A stretch of DNA of 64,000 nucleotides from Longimonas halophila (GTDB taxonomy: Bacteria > Bacteroidota > Rhodothermia > Rhodothermales > Salinibacteraceae), in contig NZ_PDEP01000001.1 of assembly GCF_002554705.1 (NCBI RefSeq), forward strand, positions 124,001 through 188,000. The letters are read 5' to 3'. Positions 16,721 to 24,947 of this stretch are shown here, piece by piece. Each line of letters opens with the position of its first letter. Position 1 is the stretch's first letter. Below the pieces are notes generated by a model. That model saw only the letters and a list, made by a program, of their open reading frames with translations. It had not been told where the DNA came from and ran no database searches. Made by a program: the position numbers and the translations under genes.

Positions 16721-18028
16721 TCAGGCAAGCATCGGGTGGGATGCTTCCAGGCCAAAGTGTTCAGTCTGTTCGGCCCACAGCCGGTCAACGAGTCGGCCTT
16801 TGGGCAGCACCACATCATCGAACGTAAGCGCTTGATCTTGCGGCACATCGCGGGTAAGCACTGCGCCCTTCGAGAGCCCAAACGGCAGCAGACTGTCGCG
16901 GTAGGTTACGTCTGCGTTGTCGATCCAGCCGTAGGTGCAGAAGCCGCCGAGTCCGTCGAGCGTTTCGCCGCTGTGCAGGTCGCGCTTGGCCAGGGTGAGG
17001 ACGTGGCATACGGGCGGGCCGAGCGGTGCTACGGTCGCATCTCCAAAGCAGACGGCACGGGCCACGGTGAGCGGCACCTCCAGGTGCGGCAAGTGGTACG
17101 GCGTGTAGAACACGTAGAACGGGCCGTCGCCCATCTTCAGCACCGACGTGTAGCGCTGTTTGATGGGATGGTCGTTGTATGCAATTACAAATACGCCCGG
17201 ACCGGGCTCTGCGCCAATCACGTAGTCGTTGAGTCCCGTATCCAGCAGTTCGTCTTTGGGATACAGATCGACGGCCTCGGTGACATGCGCGCAGCGGGGA
17301 CCGTACATGCCGCGCTGTCCGACGGGGAAGCCCGTTGCATTAGCCGCTACGGTGTTCTCCATCGATATTTTGGTGCCGTCGGCGAATGAGGTGACCATGT
17401 GCGGCGTTTGCCCGTGCTGATCGGCCCAGGCTTGCTGGGTTTTGGGCGTGCGGTAGTGGTCGAGCAGGCCCTTTACGTTGCCCACGAGCACGGGCCGGTA
17501 GCCGATGGTCGCCACGAAGCGATGCAGGTTCATCATGCTACCGGGCTGGTCGCCGTCAATGTCGGTGAAGACGACCCCAGCGCGGTCGGCATACACCTTG
17601 AGGATGGGGCCGAGCGTGGCATCCAACTCAGCATTCGATAGGATCAGGTGCTTGCCGTGCTCAAGGGCCGACAGGGCCACCTGCGCGCCAAACTCGAAGG
17701 TGCCGGTGGCCTCGATAATGGCATCGATGCACGCAGCGCGGCAGAGCAGATCTGCATCGTCGGTAATCGCGAAGCGGTCGGTAGCAATGGCCTGTTCGAG
17801 CTCCGATACCGTGCCCACCTGCTTTACGTCGTGAATGTCGGCCTGGGTGTAGGCCTGACGGGCCCGCGCAAGCGTGCGGTTCGAGACGGCAACGAGGCGC
17901 ATGCCTGTCATAGCCGTCAGGATCTGAAGGGCCACGCCACGGCCCTGGTATCCAGCCCCTACAAGGGCTACGCGAATCGGATTGTTGGCGTCAGCGCGTT
18001 GTTCGAGCGCGGTGTCAACGAGAATCAT
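16721..18028 (-). CDS. NAD(P)-binding oxidoreductase with SAF domain (homoserine dehydrogenase-like)
   Basis: 435 residues. A Rossmann motif VALVGAGYQGRGVALQIL at about residues 19-36 is followed by a long substrate domain. The last ~80 residues (GLSKGAVLTRDVPQDQALTF) resemble a SAF domain, as in predicted homoserine dehydrogenase-like proteins (COG4091). Proteins of this build are found in surface-sugar clusters beside 3,5-epimerases, where they are thought to act on sugar or polyol substrates; the actual reaction is not known to me. Its ATG overlaps the TGA of the upstream epimerase gene by 4 bp, so they are translationally coupled. Confidence 0.75.
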   Translation of the reverse strand: MILVDTALEQRADANNPIRVALVGAGYQGRGVALQILTAMTGMRLVAVSNRTLARARQAYTQADIHDVKQVGTVSELEQAIATDRFAITDDADLLCRAACIDAIIEATGTFEFGAQVALSALEHGKHLILSNAELDATLGPILKVYADRAGVVFTDIDGDQPGSMMNLHRFVATIGYRPVLVGNVKGLLDHYRTPKTQQAWADQHGQTPHMVTSFADGTKISMENTVAANATGFPVGQRGMYGPRCAHVTEAVDLYPKDELLDTGLNDYVIGAEPGPGVFVIAYNDHPIKQRYTSVLKMGDGPFYVFYTPYHLPHLEVPLTVARAVCFGDATVAPLGPPVCHVLTLAKRDLHSGETLDGLGGFCTYGWIDNADVTYRDSLLPFGLSKGAVLTRDVPQDQALTFDDVVLPKGRLVDRLWAEQTEHFGLEASHPMLA

Positions 18029-18576
18029 AGTCTGTTCGTAGGGGTGGTGAGAGGACAGAGCGGCCAGGCGCGATCTTTGTCGGAAACAACGCGAATGGGT
18101 GCGGGCCAGTCGATCGCGAGAGCCGGATCGTCGTATCGCAGCCCGCGCTCAGCCCTGGGCGTGTAGCGGGCGGTTACGGGATACAGTACTTCGGTATCGC
18201 TGGTAAGGGTAAGGAAGCCATGTGCACAGCCTTCAGGTACGTACGCCAGGCGACGGTTTTCGGCGCTACATTCTGTGCCCACCCACTGCCGGTACGTAGG
18301 TGAATCGGGACGGAGATCGACCATTACATCGAAGATGGCACCGCGGGTGCAGCGTATCATCTTGGCTTCGGCATGCGGCGGGGCCTGGTAGTGCAGTCCG
18401 CGCAGCGTGCCTGCCTCGGCACTGTAGCTAATGTTCACCTGCACGATGTCCATGCCCAGTCCGTGTGCGGCGAGTTCGTCTACGCAGAGCATGCGGGCAA
18501 AGAAGCCGCGGTCGTCCCCGTGTGGTTCGGGGTCAATGAGGTACGCACCGGTCAGGGCGGTTTCGGTAAAGCGCAT
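18025..18576 (-). CDS. RmlC-like dTDP-sugar 3,5-epimerase, second copy
   Basis: 183 residues. GTLRGLHYQAPPHAEAKMIR carries the catalytic His and surrounding Arg/Lys, and VPEGCAHGFLTL with YDDPALAIDWP the remaining RmlC hallmarks. The Y-K pair found in the 14655 copy is Y-P here (LYPVTARYTP), so the substrate may differ from 4-keto-rhamnose. It lies 18 bp downstream of the SDR gene stop and is coupled by ATGA to the SAF-domain oxidoreductase. The two epimerases are clearly separate lineages rather than a recent duplication. Confidence 0.85.
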   Translation of the reverse strand: MRFTETALTGAYLIDPEPHGDDRGFFARMLCVDELAAHGLGMDIVQVNISYSAEAGTLRGLHYQAPPHAEAKMIRCTRGAIFDVMVDLRPDSPTYRQWVGTECSAENRRLAYVPEGCAHGFLTLTSDTEVLYPVTARYTPRAERGLRYDDPALAIDWPAPIRVVSDKDRAWPLCPLTTPTNRL

Positions 18577-18593
18577 GGGCCGTTTCTCGCTAT

Positions 18594-19661
18594 CTATACA
18601 CTGAGTGACGACGGAATCGACCGTTCAACGGGCTGGCGCCAGAAGAACTGCTCGTCGAGCTGGCCGGTGCTGAGCAGATACTGGAGCTGCTTCAGCCGTG
18701 TAAAGGCGCGAAAGCGGAAGACGTCGGGGGTTAGGTCGATTGTCTGGTAGAGTCCAACCAACTGACGGGCTCCATCAGCGAGGGTAAACTGCGGCTCAAA
18801 CCCGGGGAGCTGGGTCGCAATTTTGTCGAACGACACGCGGTAGCTGCGGTCATCGCCATCGCTGCAGCCGGTAGACACGCGGCACTGCGGCAGGGTCTGC
18901 GCCACGATATCGACAATGTCTCGCACCTGGTAGTTTTCAGTTGAGGCGCCGACGTTGAACACCTCGTTGTGGATTGCATCGTGGGGGGCCTCCAGCGTGC
19001 AGGCAATAGCCTGGCAAATGTCGTCTACGTGCACGAGCGGACGCCACGGGGTGCCGTCGCTCTGCATGTCAATGACGCCGGTGGTGTAAGCCACGCCGCT
19101 CAGGTTGTTGAGCACGATGTCGAAGCGCTGGCGGGGCGAGGGGCCGTACGCGGTCGCATTGCGCAAGAACGTCGGCGAAAATGTGTCGTCGGCCAGCGCC
19201 CCCACGTCGTTCTCGACCAACACTTTGCAGCGCGCATAGGCCGTGAGGGGATGCACCGGCGAGTCTTCCGTTTTGAACAGTTCGCCATTCGGCAGGCCGT
19301 ACACGCTACACGACGAGGTGTACACAAAGCGCTCTACGCCCGCGGCCTTCGCCAGGCGCGCCAGACGCACGGTGCCGCCGTGATTGATGGCGTAGGTGTT
19401 GGCCTCGTTGTGCTGCCCAAGCGGGTCGTTCGAGAGCTCCGCCAGGTGGCACACGGCATCGACGCCAACCAGGTCATCGGGCGTGATGGAGCGGATGTCT
19501 TTCCAGTGCTGGCGTACGCCGGTGGGCCAGTCCGATTCGAAAAGCGTTCCGCTGGCATAGTAGCCCGTGTCGAGTCCGATTACAGTGTATCCGCGTTTGT
19601 GCAGGCGTTGTACGAGTGGATACCCGATGTAGCCTTGGCTTCCAGTAACAAGAACCGTCAT
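18594..19661 (-). CDS. NAD-dependent sugar epimerase/dehydratase (extended SDR)
   Basis: 355 residues from the ATG at 19659-19661 (MTVLVTGSQGYIGYPLVQRL); the frame opens 16 codons earlier but without SDR character. The G-x-x-G-x-x-G cofactor loop is at residues 7-13. YTSSCSVYGLPNG holds the active-site Ser region and the segment TAYARCKVLVE the Y-x-x-x-K pair. GPSPRQRFDIVLNNL and the later HVDDICQAI are typical of sugar-nucleotide SDRs. It probably dehydrates, reduces or epimerises a nucleotide sugar that the next epimerase and oxidoreductase process further (inference from operon order). Confidence 0.88.
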   Translation of the reverse strand: MTVLVTGSQGYIGYPLVQRLHKRGYTVIGLDTGYYASGTLFESDWPTGVRQHWKDIRSITPDDLVGVDAVCHLAELSNDPLGQHNEANTYAINHGGTVRLARLAKAAGVERFVYTSSCSVYGLPNGELFKTEDSPVHPLTAYARCKVLVENDVGALADDTFSPTFLRNATAYGPSPRQRFDIVLNNLSGVAYTTGVIDMQSDGTPWRPLVHVDDICQAIACTLEAPHDAIHNEVFNVGASTENYQVRDIVDIVAQTLPQCRVSTGCSDGDDRSYRVSFDKIATQLPGFEPQFTLADGARQLVGLYQTIDLTPDVFRFRAFTRLKQLQYLLSTGQLDEQFFWRQPVERSIPSSLSV

Positions 19662-19715
19662 GATAGCATGAAGTGATAGTGAGAGAAAACGAGGCGATGA
19701 CGCATCCAACCGTGT

Positions 19716-20711
19716 CTAAAACAGCGAGTAGCGCGTGCGGAGTCCCATCACGCGGGGGGGCGGGGAGGCACGCTGCATTCCTGTGCGAGCCAGGGCCATG
19801 TAGAAGACTTCTTTAAGGCAGTGCCGGGCGTGGGGGGCTACATAACGGCGCATAAACACAGCCAGACACCGGCAGCGCTGGACACGTGTGAGCGGGGCCC
19901 GCCAGATGGCGCGATACAACTCATAGAGCCACCGCCATTCGAGCCAGTGAAGCGTCTGCTGTTGACGGGGATCAAACCACTTCCAGATCGCTGCAATCTG
20001 CATGTCGTTTGAGCGGGTGGAGTTGGCGTCGTGAAGGCGACTTACAAACAGCGGCTCGGGGATCTGGTAGATGGGGCCCCATAGCGCCAATTCGCCAATG
20101 AGGATGAGGTCAGCCGACGGAAAATTGCCATGTTGCATAGTGGCGCGCAGCAGGTTGGTGCGCATCAGTCCGAAGAGTGGGCCGCTGTCGCCGCCCCAGC
20201 AGTAGGCATCCAAGAAGCCTGCAAAACGCGTGGCGGGGTCGGGGTCAACCAGGTGCACATCGTGAATCCAGTTTGGGGATTCGCGGGGCATGCTATCTTC
20301 ATTGATGACCTGCGTGCCGGTGTAGACGACCGACGCTGCTGGATGGGCGTCCAGCATGTCCACGCACGCCTCCAGGCACGTAGGTTGTAAGAGGTCGTCG
20401 TGGCACGTCCACCGAAAGTAGGGGGCTCGCGCAGCGGCCAGGGTGCTGTTGTAGTTGCGAGCCGCTCCTAAATTTTCGGGATGCCGAATGTATCGGACCC
20501 GTGCATCACGATCGGCAGCAGACTTGCAGATAGCTTCGGTGGCATCGGTCGAAGCGTTGTCGCAGATGATGAACTCGAAATCTGTAAATGTTTGATTGAG
20601 CACCGATTGAATGGCGGCCTCCAGGTACTCGGCTCCGTTGTATACGGGCAGCCCAATGCTAACACGTGGTACTGAAGAAGCTGAAGGAGCAGGCGAAGAA
20701 AAGGCAGACAT
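19716..20711 (-). CDS. Glycosyltransferase family 2
   Basis: 331 residues. SIGLPVYNGAEYLEAAIQSV and the segment [16 protein letters not shown] are the GT-A fold nucleotide-sugar site; RWTCHDDLLQPTCLEACVDM carries a D-D in the place of the usual DxD metal site. No membrane anchor is present. It is the first gene of the minus-strand sugar operon and may attach the sugar made by the following three enzymes. It is 54 bp upstream of the SDR gene. The far end has a short Arg-rich tail. Confidence 0.87.
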   Translation of the reverse strand: MSAFSSPAPSASSVPRVSIGLPVYNGAEYLEAAIQSVLNQTFTDFEFIICDNASTDATEAICKSAADRDARVRYIRHPENLGAARNYNSTLAAARAPYFRWTCHDDLLQPTCLEACVDMLDAHPAASVVYTGTQVINEDSMPRESPNWIHDVHLVDPDPATRFAGFLDAYCWGGDSGPLFGLMRTNLLRATMQHGNFPSADLILIGELALWGPIYQIPEPLFVSRLHDANSTRSNDMQIAAIWKWFDPRQQQTLHWLEWRWLYELYRAIWRAPLTRVQRCRCLAVFMRRYVAPHARHCLKEVFYMALARTGMQRASPPPRVMGLRTRYSLF

Positions 20712-20998
20712 AGCGTATCACCAGACACGAAATCAGCAGGAGGAACGCTTTAAGTGTAGAAAGGCAAGAGACCTCCTGTTATCATGCTGTGGTGGAGATG
20801 GGGACGACTTTTGGCGCATGCAGGCCGAGGGAAATTGCTGATACCCTGTAGATATTCGAAAGTAGCTATTCTGTGCTGCCTGTGTGACGAGGCCGTAGAT
20901 TGGTGAAGGCGAAGGGCAAGTCAGACACTGCCTTTTAATCCGTTATTGTAAGAATCGATCTAAATGTCCGTAACGAATGCATAACACCGAAGTGAGCA
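20712..20998. other. Divergent intergenic region, A/T-richer than its surroundings
   Basis: 287 bp between the GT2 gene (minus) and the permease-USP gene (plus). Base composition shifts to A/T towards 20930-20990. It should contain promoters in both directions. No ORF, JUMPstart/ops element or clear hairpin is recognised. Confidence 0.45.
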
Positions 20999-23503
20999 GT
21001 GGACAGTGTCGAGTGCAGTGCCTATGCTACAGGGGCACTATTGGCAGCTAACAACCGCCCAGTGCCATCAAATTCCTTCACAACAGATGAGGTAGTTCTT
21101 TTGGCCCAAGATGACCTGCGACGTGAACTCGGGTTCTGGGATGCACTGACCATTGGCGCGGGTACGATGATCGGGGCCGGTATTTTCCTGCTTGCTGGAG
21201 TCGCGCTGGAGCTTACCGGACCGGCGGCTATCTTCTCGTATCTGGCTGCTGGACTGGTGTGTATGATTACCGCGGCCAGTGCGGCGGAGCTTGCGACCGG
21301 CATGCCTACCTCGGGCGGCGACTACTTCTTTGTGTCGCGCTCGCTGGGACCGGCGATGGGAGCAATTTCGGGGGTCGGCATCTGGCTCAGCCTTACCTTT
21401 GCCATTGCGTTCTACCTGTTTGGGTTGGGGGAGTATCTGTCTCAGTTTGCCCCTATCACGCCGTTCTGGGGCGCTTTTATAGGGGGTATTCTGCTCACGG
21501 CCCTGAACGCATACGGGGCTAAAGAATCCGGTCAGACGCAAGTGATTGTGGTGCTTATGCTCATGGCCATTCTGGGCGGGTTCTGCGTGATTGGGTTATT
21601 CTATATTGATCCGAACAATTTTGAGCCCTTCTTCCCGTTCGGAACGGCACCGGTGGCCTCTACGACGGCGCTGGTGTTTGTATCGTTCTTGGGATTTGTC
21701 AAGATTGCCGCGGTGGCCGAAGAGATCAAGAACCCGTCGAAGAACCTGCCGCGGGCGCTCATTGGCTCGGTCGCGCTGGTGACGGTGCTCTACGTGGTCA
21801 TCCTGCTGATCATCGGCGGCATCTTTACGCAAGAAACCATCGGCGAGGTGCGCGATCCACTCACGCAGGCCGCACGCCTGATGCTGGGTCCGGTGGGCGC
21901 AGGGATCATCATCTTTGCGGGGCTCCTGGCTACGGTGTCGTCGGCCAATGCCAGCATTCTGGCGTCGTCGCGCATCAATCTGGCCATGGCTCGCGACCGC
22001 ATGGTACCGAACTGGCTAAGCGCCATCCACAACACGTTCATGACGCCGTATCGGGCTATCATCTTGACCGGTGTGCTGGCCCTTGCGTTTTTGCTGCTGG
22101 AGAGCCTGGAGGATCTGGCCAAAATCGCCAGTGTGCTCCAGCTGTACAGCTATGCGGCCCTGAACATTGGATGCATCACGCTGCGGGTGGCTAAGCCCGA
22201 ATGGTACGAGCCGTCGTATCGTACGCCGCTCTTCCCGTTTGCACAGGTATTTGCCGCTATTGCGTGCGTTGGTATTATCATCTACTCCGGTCCGTTTGCC
22301 CAGATTGCCGTGGTGGTGCTCATCGTAGTCAGCCTGGCGTGGTATGCCGTGTGGGGGCGCAGCCGCGTGGAGATCGATCATGCACTTCCCGAGTTCCAGG
22401 CCGAGTGGCAGACCCACGGCTGGAGTGTGTTTATGCAGGCTCCTGCGCCGGTGCTCAATGGCAGTGGTCTCGCCGAAGCCGTACTGCCGGGCGAGCGGGC
22501 TATCAATGCCGAAGAGCCGCGCCGAATTGCAGTGGCACTGGCCAACCCCAACACCGAGCGGGATCTGTTGCAACTGGGACGTTACTTGGCAACCGGCACA
22601 GACGAGGGCGGACACGTCACCGGCATCCACCTGGTACGCGTGCCGCTGCAAACCCCACTTACCGAGGCGCGCGCGCAGTTCGCCCAGCGTCCCTCTATAG
22701 CGAAGACGATTGCATCCCTCGCTCAGAAGTCTGATAAGAGCATCGAGGCGCGCGAAGAAGACCACCCCAATGAAGAGCGCGGGGACGCGGTGTCCTCTCC
22801 GCTGATGCGTACGCAGATCGAGTCGTCCATTGATGTAGCCCACGATGTATTCGGCGGACTGATCGACGAGACGATGAAGTCGGAGTCCGATCTGCTGCTC
22901 ATGGGGTGGCAGGGCGGATTCAATGTGAGCAACATCTACAACAATCCATCGCAGCGCATCATTAAAGAGCTGAAATCCGATGTTGCGTTTCTCAAAGACC
23001 GAGGACTCGACACGGTAGACGATATATTGCTGCCGTGGGGCGGGGGGCTGCATGCACGCCTTGGTCTTGAACTGGGGGTGCGGACTGCTCGTGCGACCGG
23101 CGCTACGCTCCATGTGCTCCGCGTCGTGCGCGAAGGCGTAGATCAGGAAACCGAGCGTGCCGCAATTCGCCGCACCGTACAAAACGAAATTGGGGATGAC
23201 GGACCGGTTACGTATCAGGTAGAGCATGCCGACAGCGTAACGGGGGGCATCGAAGCCTACATGGCGAAGCAGCCGTTCGACCTCACCATCATCGGAGCCT
23301 CGCGCGAGTGGACGTTCCGGCAGGTACTCTTTGGCTCCATTCCCGACGTGGTGGCCGACCAGGCCGACTGCTCGGTGCTGATGGTGCGCCGCTATGTCCC
23401 CGACACATTGCCGGTGAAAGCCACCGAAGGCTTCAAGCGGATCAAAGAGCGATTGGGACTGACGTCATCGCCTGAAGAAGACACGGCTGGACGTGTAGGG
23501 TAG
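20999..23503 (+). CDS. APC-family permease fused to two universal stress protein domains
   Basis: 834 residues as drawn from GTG at 20999. Residues ~40-460 are an amino acid/polyamine/organocation permease: GFWDALTIGAGTMIGAGIF is the TM1 signature with the unwound G-A-G stretch, and 12 spans follow. Two USP-like domains follow, at about 510-655 and 670-800; the second ends with IIGASREWTFRQVLFGSIPD, the classic G-x-S...G-S USP nucleotide loop. No ATG precedes TM1, so a GTG or TTG start is required; the exact one among 20999, about 21041 or 21062 is uncertain. The USP half may sense ATP/ADP or c-di-AMP to gate transport (inference). Confidence 0.85.
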   Translation: MDSVECSAYATGALLAANNRPVPSNSFTTDEVVLLAQDDLRRELGFWDALTIGAGTMIGAGIFLLAGVALELTGPAAIFSYLAAGLVCMITAASAAELATGMPTSGGDYFFVSRSLGPAMGAISGVGIWLSLTFAIAFYLFGLGEYLSQFAPITPFWGAFIGGILLTALNAYGAKESGQTQVIVVLMLMAILGGFCVIGLFYIDPNNFEPFFPFGTAPVASTTALVFVSFLGFVKIAAVAEEIKNPSKNLPRALIGSVALVTVLYVVILLIIGGIFTQETIGEVRDPLTQAARLMLGPVGAGIIIFAGLLATVSSANASILASSRINLAMARDRMVPNWLSAIHNTFMTPYRAIILTGVLALAFLLLESLEDLAKIASVLQLYSYAALNIGCITLRVAKPEWYEPSYRTPLFPFAQVFAAIACVGIIIYSGPFAQIAVVVLIVVSLAWYAVWGRSRVEIDHALPEFQAEWQTHGWSVFMQAPAPVLNGSGLAEAVLPGERAINAEEPRRIAVALANPNTERDLLQLGRYLATGTDEGGHVTGIHLVRVPLQTPLTEARAQFAQRPSIAKTIASLAQKSDKSIEAREEDHPNEERGDAVSSPLMRTQIESSIDVAHDVFGGLIDETMKSESDLLLMGWQGGFNVSNIYNNPSQRIIKELKSDVAFLKDRGLDTVDDILLPWGGGLHARLGLELGVRTARATGATLHVLRVVREGVDQETERAAIRRTVQNEIGDDGPVTYQVEHADSVTGGIEAYMAKQPFDLTIIGASREWTFRQVLFGSIPDVVADQADCSVLMVRRYVPDTLPVKATEGFKRIKERLGLTSSPEEDTAGRVG

Positions 23504-23710
23504 CGTGTTCAGGGTGACTCCGCTTTCCTGTATCCAGTTTGCCACCCTGTGGACTGGTGGAAGATACGCGGGGTGGTGTTACCGTGTCGCTACAACCGAT
23601 GCGGGCTACCCAGAATTGACGAAAGGCCATTGGGCACGTGGGAACGCAGAGATATGACAGGGGTGCGACTTCCTCCTGTTTGCCTTGGCACTATCGCCGC
23701 TGTTGAGTTC

Positions 23711-24772
23711 ATGAGTACCTCTTCTTCAAACGACGCTCGCACGACCTCTTCAAGTCTGTCGGATACCAGTTTGCCTGACGACGGGCTGTCCGAGACCCAT
23801 GCTGTTCCGCATGTGCCCGACCCCGAGCCCAGTGTAGTCGTGAAGGAGGTAGCAGATACCGAGCGCTCCGCGCACGGGGCTCCTGCGGTGGGCGCCGCGG
23901 TACGCGACCGGTTTGGGACCGACGAGATCTTTCAGCGCATCATTGTGGCGGCCGATGAGGAGATCGGCACGCCGGGGCGCGAGCTGCTCTTTAGCGGACT
24001 CGCCGCCGGGTTCTGCATCACGATCACGTTTCTGCTGTATGCCTCGCTGACGGCAGCGTCGGGCGGCAATCCGCTGATCAGTCCGCTCTTGTATCCGGTG
24101 GGGTTTGTATACATCATTCTGGGGGGCTACAACCTGTACACCGAAGATACTTTGCCGCCGGTGGCGCTGGTGCTGGAGCGGCTGGCCAGCCTGCCCGCGC
24201 TCTTTCGAGTGTGGGGTACCGTACTGACGGGTAACTTTGTGGGCGGCGCGCTGGGCGCGCTGCTTCTGGCGACCACCGGGGTCCTCTCGCCCGAAGCCGC
24301 CGATGCCGCGCTTGAAATCAGCCAGAAAGGCCTTGAAACGCCGTTTGCAGATCTCTTCTTTAAGGCGCTGACTGCCGGGTTTATCGTAGCGGGCGTGGTG
24401 TGGCTCAACTTTACCGCGCGCGACGTCATCGCCCGCTTTGCGCTGACGTATATGGCATTTCTGTGCATCCCATTTGGCAACCTGTTCCACGTCGTGGTCT
24501 CCTTCACCGAACTGATGTATCTGGTGTTTAACGGATACGCGGTGTTCTGGGCCGGCCTTACGGGATTTGTGTTTCCCGTGGTGCTTGGAAACACAGTTGG
24601 GGGCGCCCTCCTCGTTACGGTCGTTAACTACTTCCAGACGACAGCACGCCGCCTCGAAACTGCCCGCCAAGACGGCGCTGAGCGGCAGCTTACCATGCAG
24701 GAGTGGTTCTTGGGCGGATTTGTAGGCCGTTCATACGTGCCTGCGCGTGAGGGCAAAATGCCCGAGAAGTAG
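23711..24772 (+). CDS. Formate/nitrite transporter (FNT) family channel
   Basis: 353 residues from the ATG at 23711 (MSTSSSNDART); the earlier in-frame ATG codons give a low-complexity leader without homology. An acidic, Ser/Thr-rich cytoplasmic extension of about 75 residues precedes the six-span FNT core, which begins near GRELLFSGLAAGF. NLYTEDTLPPVALVLERLAS and NLFHVVVSFTEL match the loop segments of the family (L-F-T-E/N...; G-N-x-x-H). FNT pentamers conduct small monovalent anions such as formate, nitrite or hydrosulfide. Which one here is unknown. The middle gene of three plus-strand transporters. Confidence 0.85.
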   Translation: MSTSSSNDARTTSSSLSDTSLPDDGLSETHAVPHVPDPEPSVVVKEVADTERSAHGAPAVGAAVRDRFGTDEIFQRIIVAADEEIGTPGRELLFSGLAAGFCITITFLLYASLTAASGGNPLISPLLYPVGFVYIILGGYNLYTEDTLPPVALVLERLASLPALFRVWGTVLTGNFVGGALGALLLATTGVLSPEAADAALEISQKGLETPFADLFFKALTAGFIVAGVVWLNFTARDVIARFALTYMAFLCIPFGNLFHVVVSFTELMYLVFNGYAVFWAGLTGFVFPVVLGNTVGGALLVTVVNYFQTTARRLETARQDGAERQLTMQEWFLGGFVGRSYVPAREGKMPEK

Positions 24773-24947
24773 CTCGCTTCAACACGTACAGCCAATAGCA
24801 GAACGATGAACGACAGGCATGCATGAAAGATAAGGGCGTTTTGCATAGGCACCGCGTTTCGTCATGGGCGTGAAACTGATGCCCGTATCGCTCGTGCGTC
24901 GCACCACGTTCAGGCTCCTCGTTCTTCATACGCCGTTCCTGGCTCGC

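Noticed and set aside
22016..23227. 403-codon open frame on the minus strand under the permease-USP gene
   Set aside because: Antisense shadow; the plus-strand frame has clear USP motifs and the antisense product has none.
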